Positions 35,976 to 46,475 are shown, numbered from the stretch's first letter. The stretch: DNA of 64,000 nt from Helicobacter pylori_CU (GCF_000259235.1 NC_017733.1:1178001-1242000), one strand, 5' to 3'. Notes: generated by a model not told the origin, from the sequence alone. Made by a program: numbers and translations.

Positions 35976-36680
35976 TTAATGTTCCTTTTTTAAATTAGGT
36001 GCGTTGTTAGCGCCCAAGTATTTTTCAATTTCTTCATTGCTTAATCGCTTGAGTTCTTTATAATGATGCTCCACAGAGACAAAACATTCAGGGCGGTACA
36101 CGCTAATCACCCCATCGCACAAACTTTCTAAGCCTTGAGCGACATTTTGCGCGAGAATGGGGGTTAGAATATAAATGTCTTGGCATTCTTTTTTCAAGCA
36201 AGTTTGCACGCCTAACCCTGCTCTAAACCCGGTCTCAATCCCCCTATCTACGATAAAAATATTTTTATCTTTTAAGCTTTTGATCGCATTGCCTTTGCGA
36301 TACTGATAGATGCGAGACAGAATGTCTTCTTCATAAGCTCGCTTGGCTTCCCCATAAACATAGTCTAAAGCGATGTCAAAGGAATTGATTAAACTTTCAT
36401 TCATCACAATATCCATGCTTTCACTCACTAAAGCGATTTCACACTTTGAGTTTAAAGGGGCTAAGATAGGTTCTAAAAAAAGTATATCATAAGTCGCTCC
36501 AAATTTTTGCGCTAAAGCGTGAGCTAAATACAGAGCGTTAAAACTCAAAGCGAGCATGATGGAATCTTTTAAATCAATGTGGTGCGTGTGGATTTCATTA
36601 ATCAATTTGTTTAAAGCGTCTTCTTCATTAATAAAACGCATGCCCTCTATATCGGTGATATGGCTAAAATCCGTATTCAA
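35976..36680 (-). CDS. phosphoribosyltransferase-like protein
   Basis: 234 residues with a type I phosphoribosyltransferase-like loop IFIVDRGIETGFRAGLGVQT near residues 139-158, where the canonical PRPP loop would read acidic-acidic-G-x-x-T-G. Only one of the two acidic residues is kept (VDRG), so activity is uncertain. Start is TTG at 36680, supported by AAGGAATAGAT directly upstream; no better ATG exists before residue 14. Sits between lptD and pnp in a compact leftward operon. HP1214-like; substrate unknown. Confidence 0.7.
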   Translation of the reverse strand: MNTDFSHITDIEGMRFINEEDALNKLINEIHTHHIDLKDSIMLALSFNALYLAHALAQKFGATYDILFLEPILAPLNSKCEIALVSESMDIVMNESLINSFDIALDYVYGEAKRAYEEDILSRIYQYRKGNAIKSLKDKNIFIVDRGIETGFRAGLGVQTCLKKECQDIYILTPILAQNVAQGLESLCDGVISVYRPECFVSVEHHYKELKRLSNEEIEKYLGANNAPNLKKEH

Positions 36681-36693
36681 ATCTATTCCTTTT

Positions 36694-38955
36694 TTACTTA
36701 CGCTGTAAAGAGCGGTAAGTTACATTGGTTTTAGTGATCGGTGAAAAGTCTAATTCTAGCTTAACATAGTTATTTTCAAACACTCTTATAGGTTGGTTGG
36801 GATCGCCGGTGAGGATAGGGCGTCTTTGGTTGACGAATTGAAAGCCAATCCCAAAACAACGGATTTTTTTATAAATCCCCACATTCCAATTCAAAACCAC
36901 GTTATTTCTAATATCATAACCCACATCCGCGCTCATGGAAAAATACCCAAAATCGTTGCTAAAACCCGCCTTTAAATAATCCGCAGGATTTTCTACAATG
37001 CTATTAATCCCACTGCTAAAATTGTTCCTTAAAAAATAAGAGAGGTTAAAGCTTAAAAATTTGCGTTGGTAATTGGCGTTCACAGAGATTTCTTCTAAGC
37101 GGTTTTGATAAAACGAATAAAAGACATTCCCAAAGATGTTCAATCCCGTTAAGGGCGAAAACCCGATCTTGCTTTCTAGGGGCATTTTAAAGGGCGAAAC
37201 TTTATCGTCAAGATTGATGAGTTGCGATATTTTAAAATACAACAACTCTTGCCCCCCTAAGCCATAAAGGTATTGCGTTAGGGTTAAATCCACCGTTTTA
37301 TTGCTCGCATCGCTGGGTAAAATGCTATTAGGATTCCACACGGAGTCATACAAGCGCCCTTGATAATCGTAATCTCTCAATAAAGGCGAAGTGTAGCTGT
37401 TTAAGGCTTGCACGCTTAAAGCATACATGTTTTGAGAAAATAAGCCGTTTTTAAAGGTGTAATAAGGGATGTTGAAAATCGCTTCCAATTGGATCGTGTG
37501 GAAAAGCTTGTTGTATTCTCTGGCTAAATCCATATTGACATACATGGAAAAATTTGAAGACACAAAGTTCCCAAATTCCCTTGATTCATTAGGGATCGTA
37601 GGCACGAAGGAATTTTTAGATTGCATTAAAGCCACATTAGATAGTTGGAGATCATTCCAAAGCCCTAAAGACAAATACTTTTTAAACAAAGAAAATTGCA
37701 AGCCCACCGGCACATTCAAAGCGTTTTGCACATAGCCATAGCCAATCTCTCTTGCGGTGTTTCTAAACTGATAATCCACCGAATACAATAAATTCCTAAA
37801 ATACAAAGAATTTAAATATTTATGGTATTGCAAATTAGGGACAGATTGGAAAGTGCGGTTATTGTTGATTTTATTCAGGTTTAAAAAATACTTGATATTC
37901 AAGCCGTAATAATTGTTTTCTGTTTGCAAATAGTAATTCGCCCTAGACATGTGCGTGGCGTCTGTGATGCGCTTATTAACCTTTTCAAAACGCACATAGT
38001 CCAAATCGTTCATGTATAAAAAGTCAATGTAATGCCCGTTATCAATATTAGACTTAAGATGGAAGTATTTTTGTAAAGTGTCCCTGCTAGAGCTTAAAAA
38101 TTCAAAACCATAGATATTTTGATTCCTCAAATCGTAGCGTTTGACGTATTGGGTGTAATTCCTAAAATAGCGCGCGTTGAATAAAAACCTGTCGTCTTTA
38201 GAGTTGATGTAGCGCGCTTCAAAATTCAAGCCAAAACCCCTTTTATAGCGGATTTGTGGGGTAAAGGTCATATCCCATGAGTTTTTGGGGGCTAAATAAA
38301 AGGGTTGCAAATAAATAAAGCCGTCTAAGTTGGAAGTGCCAAACTCAGGGTATAAAAACCCGGTAGTTCTTTTATTGCTCGTGGACATGAAAATGTAGGG
38401 CAAATACAATACAGGAATATCGCCGACATAGATCTTAGGATTCCACATAGACAAATGCGATTTTTGCATATTAAATGAGCCTGAAGTCGCATTGACATGC
38501 CAAATGGGGTTATCAATGCTACACCCTGAAGCGTTCATGTTTTTAACCTTATATTTTTGATCCTTCCCGCTAGCAATATCCGCGCTCACCCAAATCCCGC
38601 TCACGCTGTCTTGGACATAAAAGGGGAAAATGATCTCATATTTTTCATTCAAACTCAATTTCACGTAATCGGTTTTAACGAGCAAACCCTCGCCCCTATA
38701 AACCTTGATATTCCCCTCTAATAACGCTTCTTTAGTCTTGGTGTCATAACGCACCTTGTCCGCTAGAATATACACATCATAATTCAATAAGATCGCATTC
38801 CCTGAGGCGGTTATCACATTGTCTTTAGCGCTCACTTTATCCGCAAGGATTTCAAAAATCTTATGGTTTTGTTTGTCAAATCGTTGCATGGCGATTTCTT
38901 TAGCGTCTAATGCACTCAACAAAAAAAAGACCGCCAAATACAACCAATAAATCAT
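36694..38955 (-). CDS. lptD: LPS-assembly outer-membrane protein LptD (OstA/Imp)
   Basis: Outer-membrane beta-barrel that inserts lipopolysaccharide into the outer leaflet. 753 residues: signal peptide (about 1-18), an OstA/LptA-like periplasmic domain (about 25-150, e.g. KVSAKDNVITASGNAILLNY), then the barrel (about 170-753) rich in alternating aromatic strands. It begins just before the end of the RDD gene stop region (2-bp gap). Only a few Cys residues are visible (for instance MNASGCSIDN), so the four-Cys disulfide logic of E. coli does not fully apply. Confidence 0.92.
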   Translation of the reverse strand: MIYWLYLAVFFLLSALDAKEIAMQRFDKQNHKIFEILADKVSAKDNVITASGNAILLNYDVYILADKVRYDTKTKEALLEGNIKVYRGEGLLVKTDYVKLSLNEKYEIIFPFYVQDSVSGIWVSADIASGKDQKYKVKNMNASGCSIDNPIWHVNATSGSFNMQKSHLSMWNPKIYVGDIPVLYLPYIFMSTSNKRTTGFLYPEFGTSNLDGFIYLQPFYLAPKNSWDMTFTPQIRYKRGFGLNFEARYINSKDDRFLFNARYFRNYTQYVKRYDLRNQNIYGFEFLSSSRDTLQKYFHLKSNIDNGHYIDFLYMNDLDYVRFEKVNKRITDATHMSRANYYLQTENNYYGLNIKYFLNLNKINNNRTFQSVPNLQYHKYLNSLYFRNLLYSVDYQFRNTAREIGYGYVQNALNVPVGLQFSLFKKYLSLGLWNDLQLSNVALMQSKNSFVPTIPNESREFGNFVSSNFSMYVNMDLAREYNKLFHTIQLEAIFNIPYYTFKNGLFSQNMYALSVQALNSYTSPLLRDYDYQGRLYDSVWNPNSILPSDASNKTVDLTLTQYLYGLGGQELLYFKISQLINLDDKVSPFKMPLESKIGFSPLTGLNIFGNVFYSFYQNRLEEISVNANYQRKFLSFNLSYFLRNNFSSGINSIVENPADYLKAGFSNDFGYFSMSADVGYDIRNNVVLNWNVGIYKKIRCFGIGFQFVNQRRPILTGDPNQPIRVFENNYVKLELDFSPITKTNVTYRSLQRK

Positions 38956-38957
38956 GA

Positions 38958-39437
38958 TTAAAACAACACCAAAAGACTTTTGCTTTTTTCTTCATGCCAC
39001 GCCCTATGATAGGGATTTTTAAACACTACAAACCATAAAAAGGGGCATAGAAAAACCACGATCTTTAACCCTAAACGCTTCAATAAAATAGCCCTACTGG
39101 GGCAATCTGCTAAATAAATATCAATGATCTTAATCCTAAAAACCAGTTTAGCCAAACTCATCTTGCACAAACACACAAAAAAGATTTCATAAACGCCATA
39201 CAAGATGATAAAACTCACTATGACAAACGCGCTGTGATAAATGGGGTTAGTTAGCCAATATAAAGAATGTAAAAAAGCGCATGCCCTTAAAAGATCGCTC
39301 AATAAAAACGCCACCAATAAACTATCGGTTAAAAACGCTAAGATGCGCCAATACAAGGGGCATAAACGCATTTTTTCACGCATAAGGAGTGTTTCTATGA
39401 TTTCAGTTTCTTCTTTTTCTAAATTTGGAGAGTGCAT
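38958..39437 (-). CDS. RDD-family membrane protein
   Basis: 159 residues with the RDD-type opening RILAFLTDSLLVAFLLSDLL (about 26-45) and three to four hydrophobic helices ending in KNPYHRAWHEEKSKSLLV, whose W-H-D/E-like motif is typical of the family. Function unknown. Immediately upstream of lptD and probably in the same transcript; purD lies 48 bp before it. The ribosome site is weak, so an internal ATG (MREKMRLC) could be the true start. Confidence 0.75.
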   Translation of the reverse strand: MHSPNLEKEETEIIETLLMREKMRLCPLYWRILAFLTDSLLVAFLLSDLLRACAFLHSLYWLTNPIYHSAFVIVSFIILYGVYEIFFVCLCKMSLAKLVFRIKIIDIYLADCPSRAILLKRLGLKIVVFLCPFLWFVVFKNPYHRAWHEEKSKSLLVLF

Positions 39438-39485
39438 TCAAAACAAACAAGACAAACCCCCTTCATTTGTCTTAAACTTTAACCT

Positions 39486-40760
39486 TTAAGAATATTCTTT
39501 CAAATCCAACACCTTAAAACCAATGTCCTTGCGATAAAACATGCCTTCAAAATGCACCTTTTGAGCGATTTCATAAGCATGGTTTCTAGCCTCTAATAAG
39601 GATTTTCCTCTGCCAATGGCAAAGATCACCCTCCCCCCACTGCTTTCAAACACGCCATTATCCTGCTCCACCTCCCCTAAAATCAAATGACCCTTTTTTT
39701 CATCAACCGGATCAATATAAAGGGTTTGCTTGGGCGAAGAGCTAGTGGGGTAATTCCTAGAAACAAGCGCCACACTCATCACAAATTCTTTAGAAAACAC
39801 CAATTCAAGAGAATGCAATTCCCCTTTGGCTGTAGCCAAACACAAATCTAAAAGCGAGCTTTCTAAAAGGGGTAAAATCGTCTGGCATTCAATATCTTTA
39901 AAACGCACGCTAAAATCCAATAAATACGGCTCTAAAACGCCCTCTTCTTCTATAACCACAATTTCAGCGAGTAAAACCCCTTTAAAAGGCGTGTTGTCAG
40001 CCTGAAGTTTCTCTAAAGTGGGTTTAAAAATATGATTTTTTATTTTCTCTTCTAATTCATTAGAGAAAAAGTTTGCAGGAGCGATGGCCCCCATACCTCC
40101 TGTATTGACCCCGTTATCCCCCTCTAATAAGCGTTTGTAGTTTTGGCAAAAGGGCAACAAGATAAAATCATCATTGGCTATGAGCGCTGTAACTGAAAGC
40201 TCAAACCCCTCTAAAAAAGGCTCTATGATCACAGGCTCATTGCTTTGTTTGAAAGCGTCTTCAAGGATTTTTATCGCTTCTTCTTCTTGATGGACAATGC
40301 TTGTGTTTTTATTCAACGCTTTAATCACTAAGGGGAAGGAAGCGTTTTGAATGTAACTGAGAGCTTCTTTTAAGTCGTTTGTTTCAAAATAAGACGCGCT
40401 TTTGATACCGCACTCTTTAACAAAAGCTTTCATATAGCTTTTAGAAGCCTCTAACTTAGCCGCTTCTTTAGAAGCCCCAAACACTAAAATACCCGCTTTT
40501 TCTAACCTCTCTGTAAGCCCTAAAACCAAAAGCTCTTCTTCTGAAATGATGGCTAAATGGATCTGTTTTTTCAGGGCCAATTCCACGATATGCTCGTAAT
40601 GCTCGCATTCCAGATTTTCGCCTAAATCTTGAGTGCCACCATTACCCAAACAAAAATACAAAGCATTCACTCGCTCATCTTGCTGAAGCCTTTGAGCCAA
40701 AGCATACTCTCGCCCCTTATTCCCCACAATTAAAACATTATAGTTGTTGTTATCTTTCAT
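39486..40760 (-). CDS. purD: phosphoribosylamine-glycine ligase
   Basis: ATP-grasp enzyme joining glycine to phosphoribosylamine in purine synthesis. 424 residues: N-terminal Rossmann-like domain, ATP-grasp domain (SKSYMKAFVKECGIKSASYF ~107; GFELSVTALI ~185; NTGGMGAIAPANFF ~216) and C-terminal domain (GRVIFAIGRGKSLLEARNHA). H. pylori lacks most of the de novo purine route, so PurD here looks like a remnant enzyme; that is background knowledge, not visible in the window. AGGGAAGAC precedes the ATG. Confidence 0.92.
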   Translation of the reverse strand: MKDNNNYNVLIVGNKGREYALAQRLQQDERVNALYFCLGNGGTQDLGENLECEHYEHIVELALKKQIHLAIISEEELLVLGLTERLEKAGILVFGASKEAAKLEASKSYMKAFVKECGIKSASYFETNDLKEALSYIQNASFPLVIKALNKNTSIVHQEEEAIKILEDAFKQSNEPVIIEPFLEGFELSVTALIANDDFILLPFCQNYKRLLEGDNGVNTGGMGAIAPANFFSNELEEKIKNHIFKPTLEKLQADNTPFKGVLLAEIVVIEEEGVLEPYLLDFSVRFKDIECQTILPLLESSLLDLCLATAKGELHSLELVFSKEFVMSVALVSRNYPTSSSPKQTLYIDPVDEKKGHLILGEVEQDNGVFESSGGRVIFAIGRGKSLLEARNHAYEIAQKVHFEGMFYRKDIGFKVLDLKEYS

Positions 40761-41073
40761 GTCTTCCCTAAAATGTGGTTGTTTTTAAACCCAGATGACC
40801 GCTACTTTTACATGCGCATAAGTTCAACAAACCTACACTAATAAGGCTAGGAGGATTTTCTTAGGGGCAGATTTAAAAAATGCCATCACACAAAAACCAC
40901 TACCTTAGCCTAACTTATTTTTTCAACGAACTTGCCATCAAATAAGAAACACGAATCATCCAGGCGATGTTTACAATTATACTTAAATTTTAAAGAAATT
41001 CCATGTAAAAATATTCCAACAATCTGTGATAGTTTTGATTGGCGTTTAGGCGTTTTAAGACAAACTGACTGAT
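40761..41073. other. intergenic region between purD and the ABC ATPase
   Basis: 313 bp. I see no convincing gene, RNA or strong hairpin. It is A/T-rich, and it must hold the purD promoter at its left-reading end. Confidence 0.4.
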
Positions 41074-41760
41074 TTATTTCAGCCTTTCTTTATACGCTAC
41101 CTCCAAACTGCTATACCCTTTTTTTAATTCCCCCACATCCCCAAAAGCCATTACTTTGGCTTCTTTTAAAAAAATCGCGCTGTCTAAATACTTTTCCACA
41201 TCCACCACCAAATGCGTAGAGACTAGCAAGCTTGCGTTTTGGCTAAACTCCTTAGCGATTAACTCAAAAATCTCTTCTCTAGCGATAGGGTCAATCCCAG
41301 CCACCGGCTCATCAAAAAGATACAAAGAAGCGTTTCGTGATAGGGTTAAAATCAGCTGTAATTTTTCCCTCATGCCTTTTGAAAGGGCTTTGAACTCTCT
41401 TTTTAAAGGCACACTGAAGCGTTTTAGTAAATTTAGGGCTTTTGATTCATCAAAATCGCTAAAAAAATCCTTGTAAAAAGCGATCGCTTTTAAAGGCGTT
41501 AATTTAGGATCTAAAAAATCGCCATCGCTTAAAAACGCCACGCTTTTTTTAGTCTCTATACCGATCTTTTGATTTAAAATTTTCACTTCCCCCTGATAGT
41601 TCAAATTCAATCCGGCTAAAATTTTTAACAGAGTGGTTTTACCCGCCCCATTAGGGCCTAAAAGCCCTATAAATTGCTGTTTAGGTAATTTTAAACTGAT
41701 ATTGTCTAGCGCTTTTAAACTCCCATAGGTTTTAGTCAAATTCTCTATTTCTACTAGCAT
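41074..41760 (-). CDS. ABC transporter ATP-binding protein
   Basis: Stand-alone ATPase of 228 residues with Walker A GPNGAGKTT (34-42), Q-loop (FLSDGDFLDPKLTPLKAI ~75), signature LSKGMREKLQLIL (~127) and Walker B LYLFDEPVAGID (~147). It resembles CcmA/YhcG-type subunits that pair with a separate permease; none is adjacent, so the partner lies elsewhere. Start overlaps the end of uppS by 7 bases. HP1220-like. Confidence 0.88.
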   Translation of the reverse strand: MLVEIENLTKTYGSLKALDNISLKLPKQQFIGLLGPNGAGKTTLLKILAGLNLNYQGEVKILNQKIGIETKKSVAFLSDGDFLDPKLTPLKAIAFYKDFFSDFDESKALNLLKRFSVPLKREFKALSKGMREKLQLILTLSRNASLYLFDEPVAGIDPIAREEIFELIAKEFSQNASLLVSTHLVVDVEKYLDSAIFLKEAKVMAFGDVGELKKGYSSLEVAYKERLK

Positions 41761-42461
41761 TTTAATTCCCCGAATTTGCGCACTCTTTTGTAAAAATCGC
41801 TAATGATATTTTCTAAATCTTTAGGGGTGAAATCAGGCCATAAAATCGGCGTGAAAAACAATTCCGCATAACTAGACTGCCACAATAAAAAATTAGACAA
41901 GCGCATTTCCCCCCCTGTTCGCAACAACAAATCCACTTCCGGTAAATCATGCGTGTCTAAACGATGAGAGATTTCATTTTCCAAGCTTTCTATATTATTA
42001 TTTATATTGCTAGGTGGACTCTCTAGCAAGCTTTTAAACGCCCTTGAAAGCTCGTTTTTAGATCCGTAATTAAGAGCTAAAACTTGCGTAAAATCCTTAA
42101 AATGCTTGGTATCGTTTTCAAGCCGTAAAATCGTATCTCGTAATTCTTTAGAAAAGCCCTCTAAATCCCCTATCGCCCTGAAGCGTATGTTATTATCCAA
42201 GTAAGTGGATCGCTCATCTTTAAGGTATTTTTTAAGCATTTTCATCAAAAAATCCACTTCACTTTTAGGGCGTTTCCAATTTTCTGTAGAAAAAGCGTAT
42301 AGAGTCAAGCATTCTAATTGATGGTTAGCGCACCAGATCGTGATGTCTTTAAGGGTTTTTACGCCCTTTTTATGCCCATAAGCCCTAGCTTTATTCTTTA
42401 ATTTAGCCCACCTGCCATTACCATCCATAATAATGGCAAGGTGTTTGAGAGTGTTATCCAA
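41754..42461 (-). CDS. uppS: undecaprenyl diphosphate synthase
   Basis: Extends farnesyl diphosphate by cis-prenyl additions to C55-PP, the lipid carrier for peptidoglycan and O-antigen. 235 residues; catalytic Asp13 lies in IIMDGNGRWAK (10-20), followed by the helix GHKKGVKTLKDI, the segment YAFSTENWKRPKSEVDFLM (~76) and the C-terminal LLLRTGGEMRLSNFLLWQS (~182) with the Arg/Ser substrate-binding residues. Typical length. Carrier lipid feeds the pathway served by the flippase at 28140. Confidence 0.95.
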   Translation of the reverse strand: MDNTLKHLAIIMDGNGRWAKLKNKARAYGHKKGVKTLKDITIWCANHQLECLTLYAFSTENWKRPKSEVDFLMKMLKKYLKDERSTYLDNNIRFRAIGDLEGFSKELRDTILRLENDTKHFKDFTQVLALNYGSKNELSRAFKSLLESPPSNINNNIESLENEISHRLDTHDLPEVDLLLRTGGEMRLSNFLLWQSSYAELFFTPILWPDFTPKDLENIISDFYKRVRKFGELKC

Positions 42462-42500
42462 TGCCTTTACCCTTTAAAGAAATTCTTTAATTATACACCA

Positions 42501-45348
42501 TTAAAGCGTGCAAGCATCCACTAAATAAGCGATATGCTGCCAAGCGAATTGGGTTTTTTCACTCAAACCAATTTCACAAGTGCTAGAAGTGGAAAAGCCC
42601 CTTTTAAGATCATAGGATTGGTAAAACGCTTGAAAGCCGTTTAAAGCGCTCTCGTTTAGTTCAGGGGTGAAAAAGCCCTTATTCCCCGCAAAGCCGCAAC
42701 AACCCGTCTCTTTATGGATAACAATCTCGCCTAAAGTGCATTTTTTAGCCAAATTCAATAACAATTCTTCTTTATTCTCTAACTTTAAAGCGCACATCGT
42801 GTATAACCCTATGTCTTCGTTAATGGGGTTGAATTTTAATTTTGGGCTTAGAACTTCTTCAATATAGACGCTCAAATCATAGACTTTCAAATCCTTATAA
42901 GCTTTCATTTGCTTGAAAAAATGCGTCGAACATGCGCTATGGTCTAAAACAATGGGGATTTTTCCCTCATCGCTTAATTGTAAAAAAATCGCATGGTTTT
43001 TTTCGTTGTTTTGCTTGGTTAAGTCGGTGTAATTGATAAAGGCTTTCCCGCAACAAAGTGCGTCCAATCCATTAGGATACATCACAGAAACCTTGGCTTT
43101 TTGGCATAGGGATTCAAACACTTCTTGAATGCATCTTTTATCCGCCATTTTGGTTGATGGAGCAAACGAGCGGTTGATGCAGGTGCTGAAATAAATGACT
43201 TTTTCTTCGCTTTTGTGCGTTTTATTTTCTAAAGGATAGGCGTTGTTTTTGGGCATGTAATGAAAGGCTTTGGGGAAGGGCTTGATGAATTTTTTAATCC
43301 CTTTGGTTAGGCTCACTAAGTTGTGAGAGCCTATGAGTTTTTGAACCACGAAAGCGCTTTTTAAAGAAAAACGAGCCATGCTTGTGGTTGTTTGCATGTT
43401 ATTAAGGATCTTTGAAGCGATCTTTTCGCCTTTAGGGTTTTTTTGATAATAATTTAAAGCGATCTTTCCGGTATCAATTTCTAAAGGGCATAGCATAGAG
43501 CACATATGGCACACCGCGCAAGTGGCATGCGCTAAATATTCAGACTCTTTTAAAAGCTCATCTAATAAAACTTGATCTTCATTATGCCCATGACTCACTC
43601 TTTCTTTTAAGCGTTCTATCTCTCTGTGGATAACGATTCGTTGTCGTGGCGTTAAAGATAAATCTTTACTAGGGCAAATCCTTTCACAAAACCCGCATTC
43701 CATGCACATGTCCAAATGCTCTTCAATAGGGTAAATGCTCTTTAAATTTTTAGTGTGGATTTCTTTATCGTTTGTGATGATCACATCAGGGTTTAAAAAG
43801 CCATTAGGATCAAACAATTCTTTGATTTGTCTGTGGATCTTATAGGCTTTTTCTCCCCACTCCATTTCCACAAAAGGGGCTACCATCCTGCCTGTGCCAT
43901 GTTCGGCTTTAATAGAGCCAGAGCTTTTACTCACCATTAAAAACATCTCAGAAACCAAATTTTCAAACGCCCTCCTTTCAGCTTCATTTTCTAAAATCGG
44001 CGTAACGACAAAATGCAAATTCCCGCTTAACGCATGCCCAAAAATAATGCCATTATCCTTAAAACCATGTTTTTTTAAAAGCCCTTCAATCGCTTTTGCC
44101 CCTTCTACAAAATCCTCTTTGCTGAAGCACACGTCTTCAATGATCACAGAGCTTTGGCTTTTTCTCTTTGACGCTGCGATAGGGAAAATGCCTTTTCTGA
44201 TCTTCCACCACGATTGATAAATGTTAGGATCACTACTGATTTGAGAATCTAAAACGACCGGTATCGCACTCAAAGCGTTTAAAATCGCTTGCATGTTGTT
44301 TTCTAAAATCAAAGGATCATCGCTTTCGCTTTGAATGAGTAAGCATGCGTTAGGTTCTTTGATTTCTAAAATCACTTTAGGCATGCCCTCTAAATTTTTC
44401 ACGCTTTTTAAGGACGCATAATCCATAAGCTCTGCTGAAGAAATCATTTCTGGTTGTTTGGCTTTTAAGGCGGCTAGAATTTGAGCGGCTTTGGCGCATC
44501 GCTCTAAATTTTCATAAAACAATAACGCGCAAGTTTTATAAGCGTAGTCTTTCACGCATTCTAATCCCACGCTTGAAATAAAGCCTAAAGTCCCCTCAGA
44601 GCCTATGAATAAATGGCTGATGATTTCAATCGGATCTTCAAAATCAATGAGAGCGTTTAAGCTGTAGCCGGTGGTGTTTTTGATCTCGTATTTTTTCTTA
44701 ATTAAAGCGTGCAATTCTTTATCTTTTAAGATTTCTTTTCTTAAGTTCAAAACCCCTTCAATCAAATCCTTGCGCGCGTTTTTGAAACTCTCAACGCTCT
44801 CTTGATTGGCCGTGTCTAAAAGAGTGCCATCAGCTAAAATGACTCTTAAGGATTTTAGGGTTTTGTAGCTGTTTTGCTCCACCCCGCAACACATTCCGCT
44901 AGCGTTATTAGCGACAATCCCCCCTATCATAGCGGTGTTTATCGTAGCAGGATCCGGGCCTATTTTTTTTATGGTAAGGTTTTAATAAAGCGTTCGCATG
45001 GCTTCCTATGACTCCGCATGAAAGCTGAATGCTTTGAGCGTTGTCTAAAATGTGAGCGTCTTTGAAAAAATGCGCCACCACCACTAGCACCCCATCACAG
45101 CTCGCCTGCCCTGATAAGGAACTCCCAGCCGCTCTAAAAGTCAATGTAACGCCATGCTTTTTAGCTAAAACACAAAGCTTTTGAATTTCTTCTTCATTTT
45201 TCACCCAAGCGACTATTTTAGGGATATAACGATAACATGACGCGTCAGTGCCATAAGCCAAACGGCGTAAATAATCCTTAAAGATCCGTTCGTTTAAAAA
45301 CCCGCTCGCTTCGGTAAAAAAAGCATGATAATTTTCTTCCACGCACAC
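42501..45348 (-). pseudogene. dld: FAD/Fe-S D-lactate dehydrogenase, split by a frameshift
   Basis: Two overlapping frames together encode one ~950-residue oxidoreductase. 45348-44908 holds the GTG start (AAGGAG upstream) and the first ~130 residues with the FAD-binding FRAAGSSLSGQASCDGVLVV. 44930-42501 holds the rest: FAD domain, ferredoxin-like clusters CMECGFCERICP and CAVCHMCSMLCP, and two CCG-type domains (CCGKAF, GCCGFAG). The break is at a run of eight A in coding sense (44963-44970); seven would join LLKPYHKK to IGPDPATINTAMIGG. The enzyme feeds electrons from D-lactate to the quinone pool (HP1222-like). It may be a sequencing artefact, a null allele or an OFF phase. Confidence 0.85.
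44963..44970. repeat. homopolymer T8/A8 at the dld frameshift
   Basis: Eight T on the plus strand (A8 in the coding sense) inside CATAAAAAAAATAGG. One base fewer restores the D-lactate dehydrogenase frame. Confidence 0.85.
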
Positions 45349-45413
45349 TCCTTAAACATTCCTATTTATCAAATCATTGTAACATAACCTTACTTTAAAA
45401 ATTAAGGATAAAC

Positions 45414-45746
45414 ATGCTTGAAGATTATGCAATCAGTTTAGAAGAAGTCAATTTCAATGATTTTATTGTCGTGGATGTGCGCGAATTGGACGAATATGAA
45501 GAATTGCATTTGCCTAACGCTACGCTCATTAGCGTCAATGACCAAGAAAAGCTCGCTGATTTTTTATCTAAGCACAAAGATAAAAAAGTGTTGCTCCATT
45601 GCAGGGCTGGTCGCAGGGCTTTAGATGCGGCTAAAAGCATGCATGAATTAGGCTATACGCCCTATTATTTAGAGGGCAATGTCTATGATTTTGAAAAATA
45701 CGGCTTTAGAATGGTCTATGATGACACTTGCGCTAAAAAAAACTAG
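45414..45746 (+). CDS. rhodanese-domain sulfurtransferase
   Basis: Single-domain rhodanese, 110 residues, cytoplasmic. The active-site loop is HCRAGRRAL with Cys63 as sulfur carrier; the GlpE-like VDVRELDEYEELHLPNA (~20-36) is the family's CH2A-like motif. The sulfur acceptor is unknown. AAGGATAAAC precedes the ATG; divergent from dld and two bases before hemD. Confidence 0.88.
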   Translation: MLEDYAISLEEVNFNDFIVVDVRELDEYEELHLPNATLISVNDQEKLADFLSKHKDKKVLLHCRAGRRALDAAKSMHELGYTPYYLEGNVYDFEKYGFRMVYDDTCAKKN

Positions 45747-45748
45747 GC

Positions 45749-46429
45749 ATGAGGGAGATTGTATGGGTGCATTCTCAAAGAATCGCCCCTTATAAGACTC
45801 TCATTTTAAACGAATTGCGCTACTATCCTTTAGAATTGGATTTAACCCCTTTTAACGCCCTGATTTTCACTTCTAAAAATGCGGTGTTTTCCTTGCTAGA
45901 AACCCTAAAAAACAGCCCCAAACTCAAAATGTTACAAAACATTCCTGCTTACGCTTTGAGCAAACCCACCGCCAAAACTCTACAAGATCACCATTTTAAA
46001 GTCGCCTTTATAGGGGAAAAAGCCCATGGCAAAGAGTTCGCTAAAGAAATCCTTCCTTTATTGAAAGGAAAAAGCGTTTTGTATCTTAGGGCAAAAGAAA
46101 TTGCCTCTTCTTTAGACACCATTCTTTTAGAGCATGGCATCAATCTTAAACAAGCCGTTGTTTATGAAAACAAGCTCAAACATTTGACTTTAAGCGAACA
46201 AAACGCCCTAAAACCCAAAGAAAAGAGCGTTCTTATTTTCACCGCCATAAGCCATGCAAAAGCCTTTTTACATTATTTTGAATTTTTAGAAAATTACACC
46301 GCTATAAGCATTGGCAACACGACCGCTCTTTATTTGCAAGAGAAAGGCATTCCAAGCTATATTGCCCAAAAGCCTTCCTTAGAAGCGTGTTTAGAATTGG
46401 CTTTAAATTTGAGAGTTAAGGAATGTTAA
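45749..46429 (+). CDS. hemD: uroporphyrinogen-III synthase
   Basis: Cyclises hydroxymethylbilane to uroporphyrinogen III in haem synthesis. 226 residues of the poorly conserved HemD family: two-lobe layout with FTSKNAVFSLLETL (~36), VLYLRAKEIASSLDTIL (~110) and the C-terminal AISIGNTTALYLQEKGI (~188), where HemD usually has IG-x-x-T-A. Placement right after the rhodanese gene matches HP1224. Moderate confidence because the family is weak in motifs. Confidence 0.82.
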   Translation: MREIVWVHSQRIAPYKTLILNELRYYPLELDLTPFNALIFTSKNAVFSLLETLKNSPKLKMLQNIPAYALSKPTAKTLQDHHFKVAFIGEKAHGKEFAKEILPLLKGKSVLYLRAKEIASSLDTILLEHGINLKQAVVYENKLKHLTLSEQNALKPKEKSVLIFTAISHAKAFLHYFEFLENYTAISIGNTTALYLQEKGIPSYIAQKPSLEACLELALNLRVKEC

Positions 46430-46475
46430 AAATATCTTATTATAATGCTCTCAATGGTTTTTTAAAGGATGATGC

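Noticed and set aside
44908..45348. Independent 146-residue protein
   Set aside because: Its first ~130 residues are the FAD-domain start of D-lactate dehydrogenase, and its tail after the A8 run is out-of-frame filler.
46429..46475. Fluoride riboswitch upstream of crcB
   Set aside because: The hemD-crcB gap is only 46 bp and shows none of the conserved fluoride-aptamer segments.
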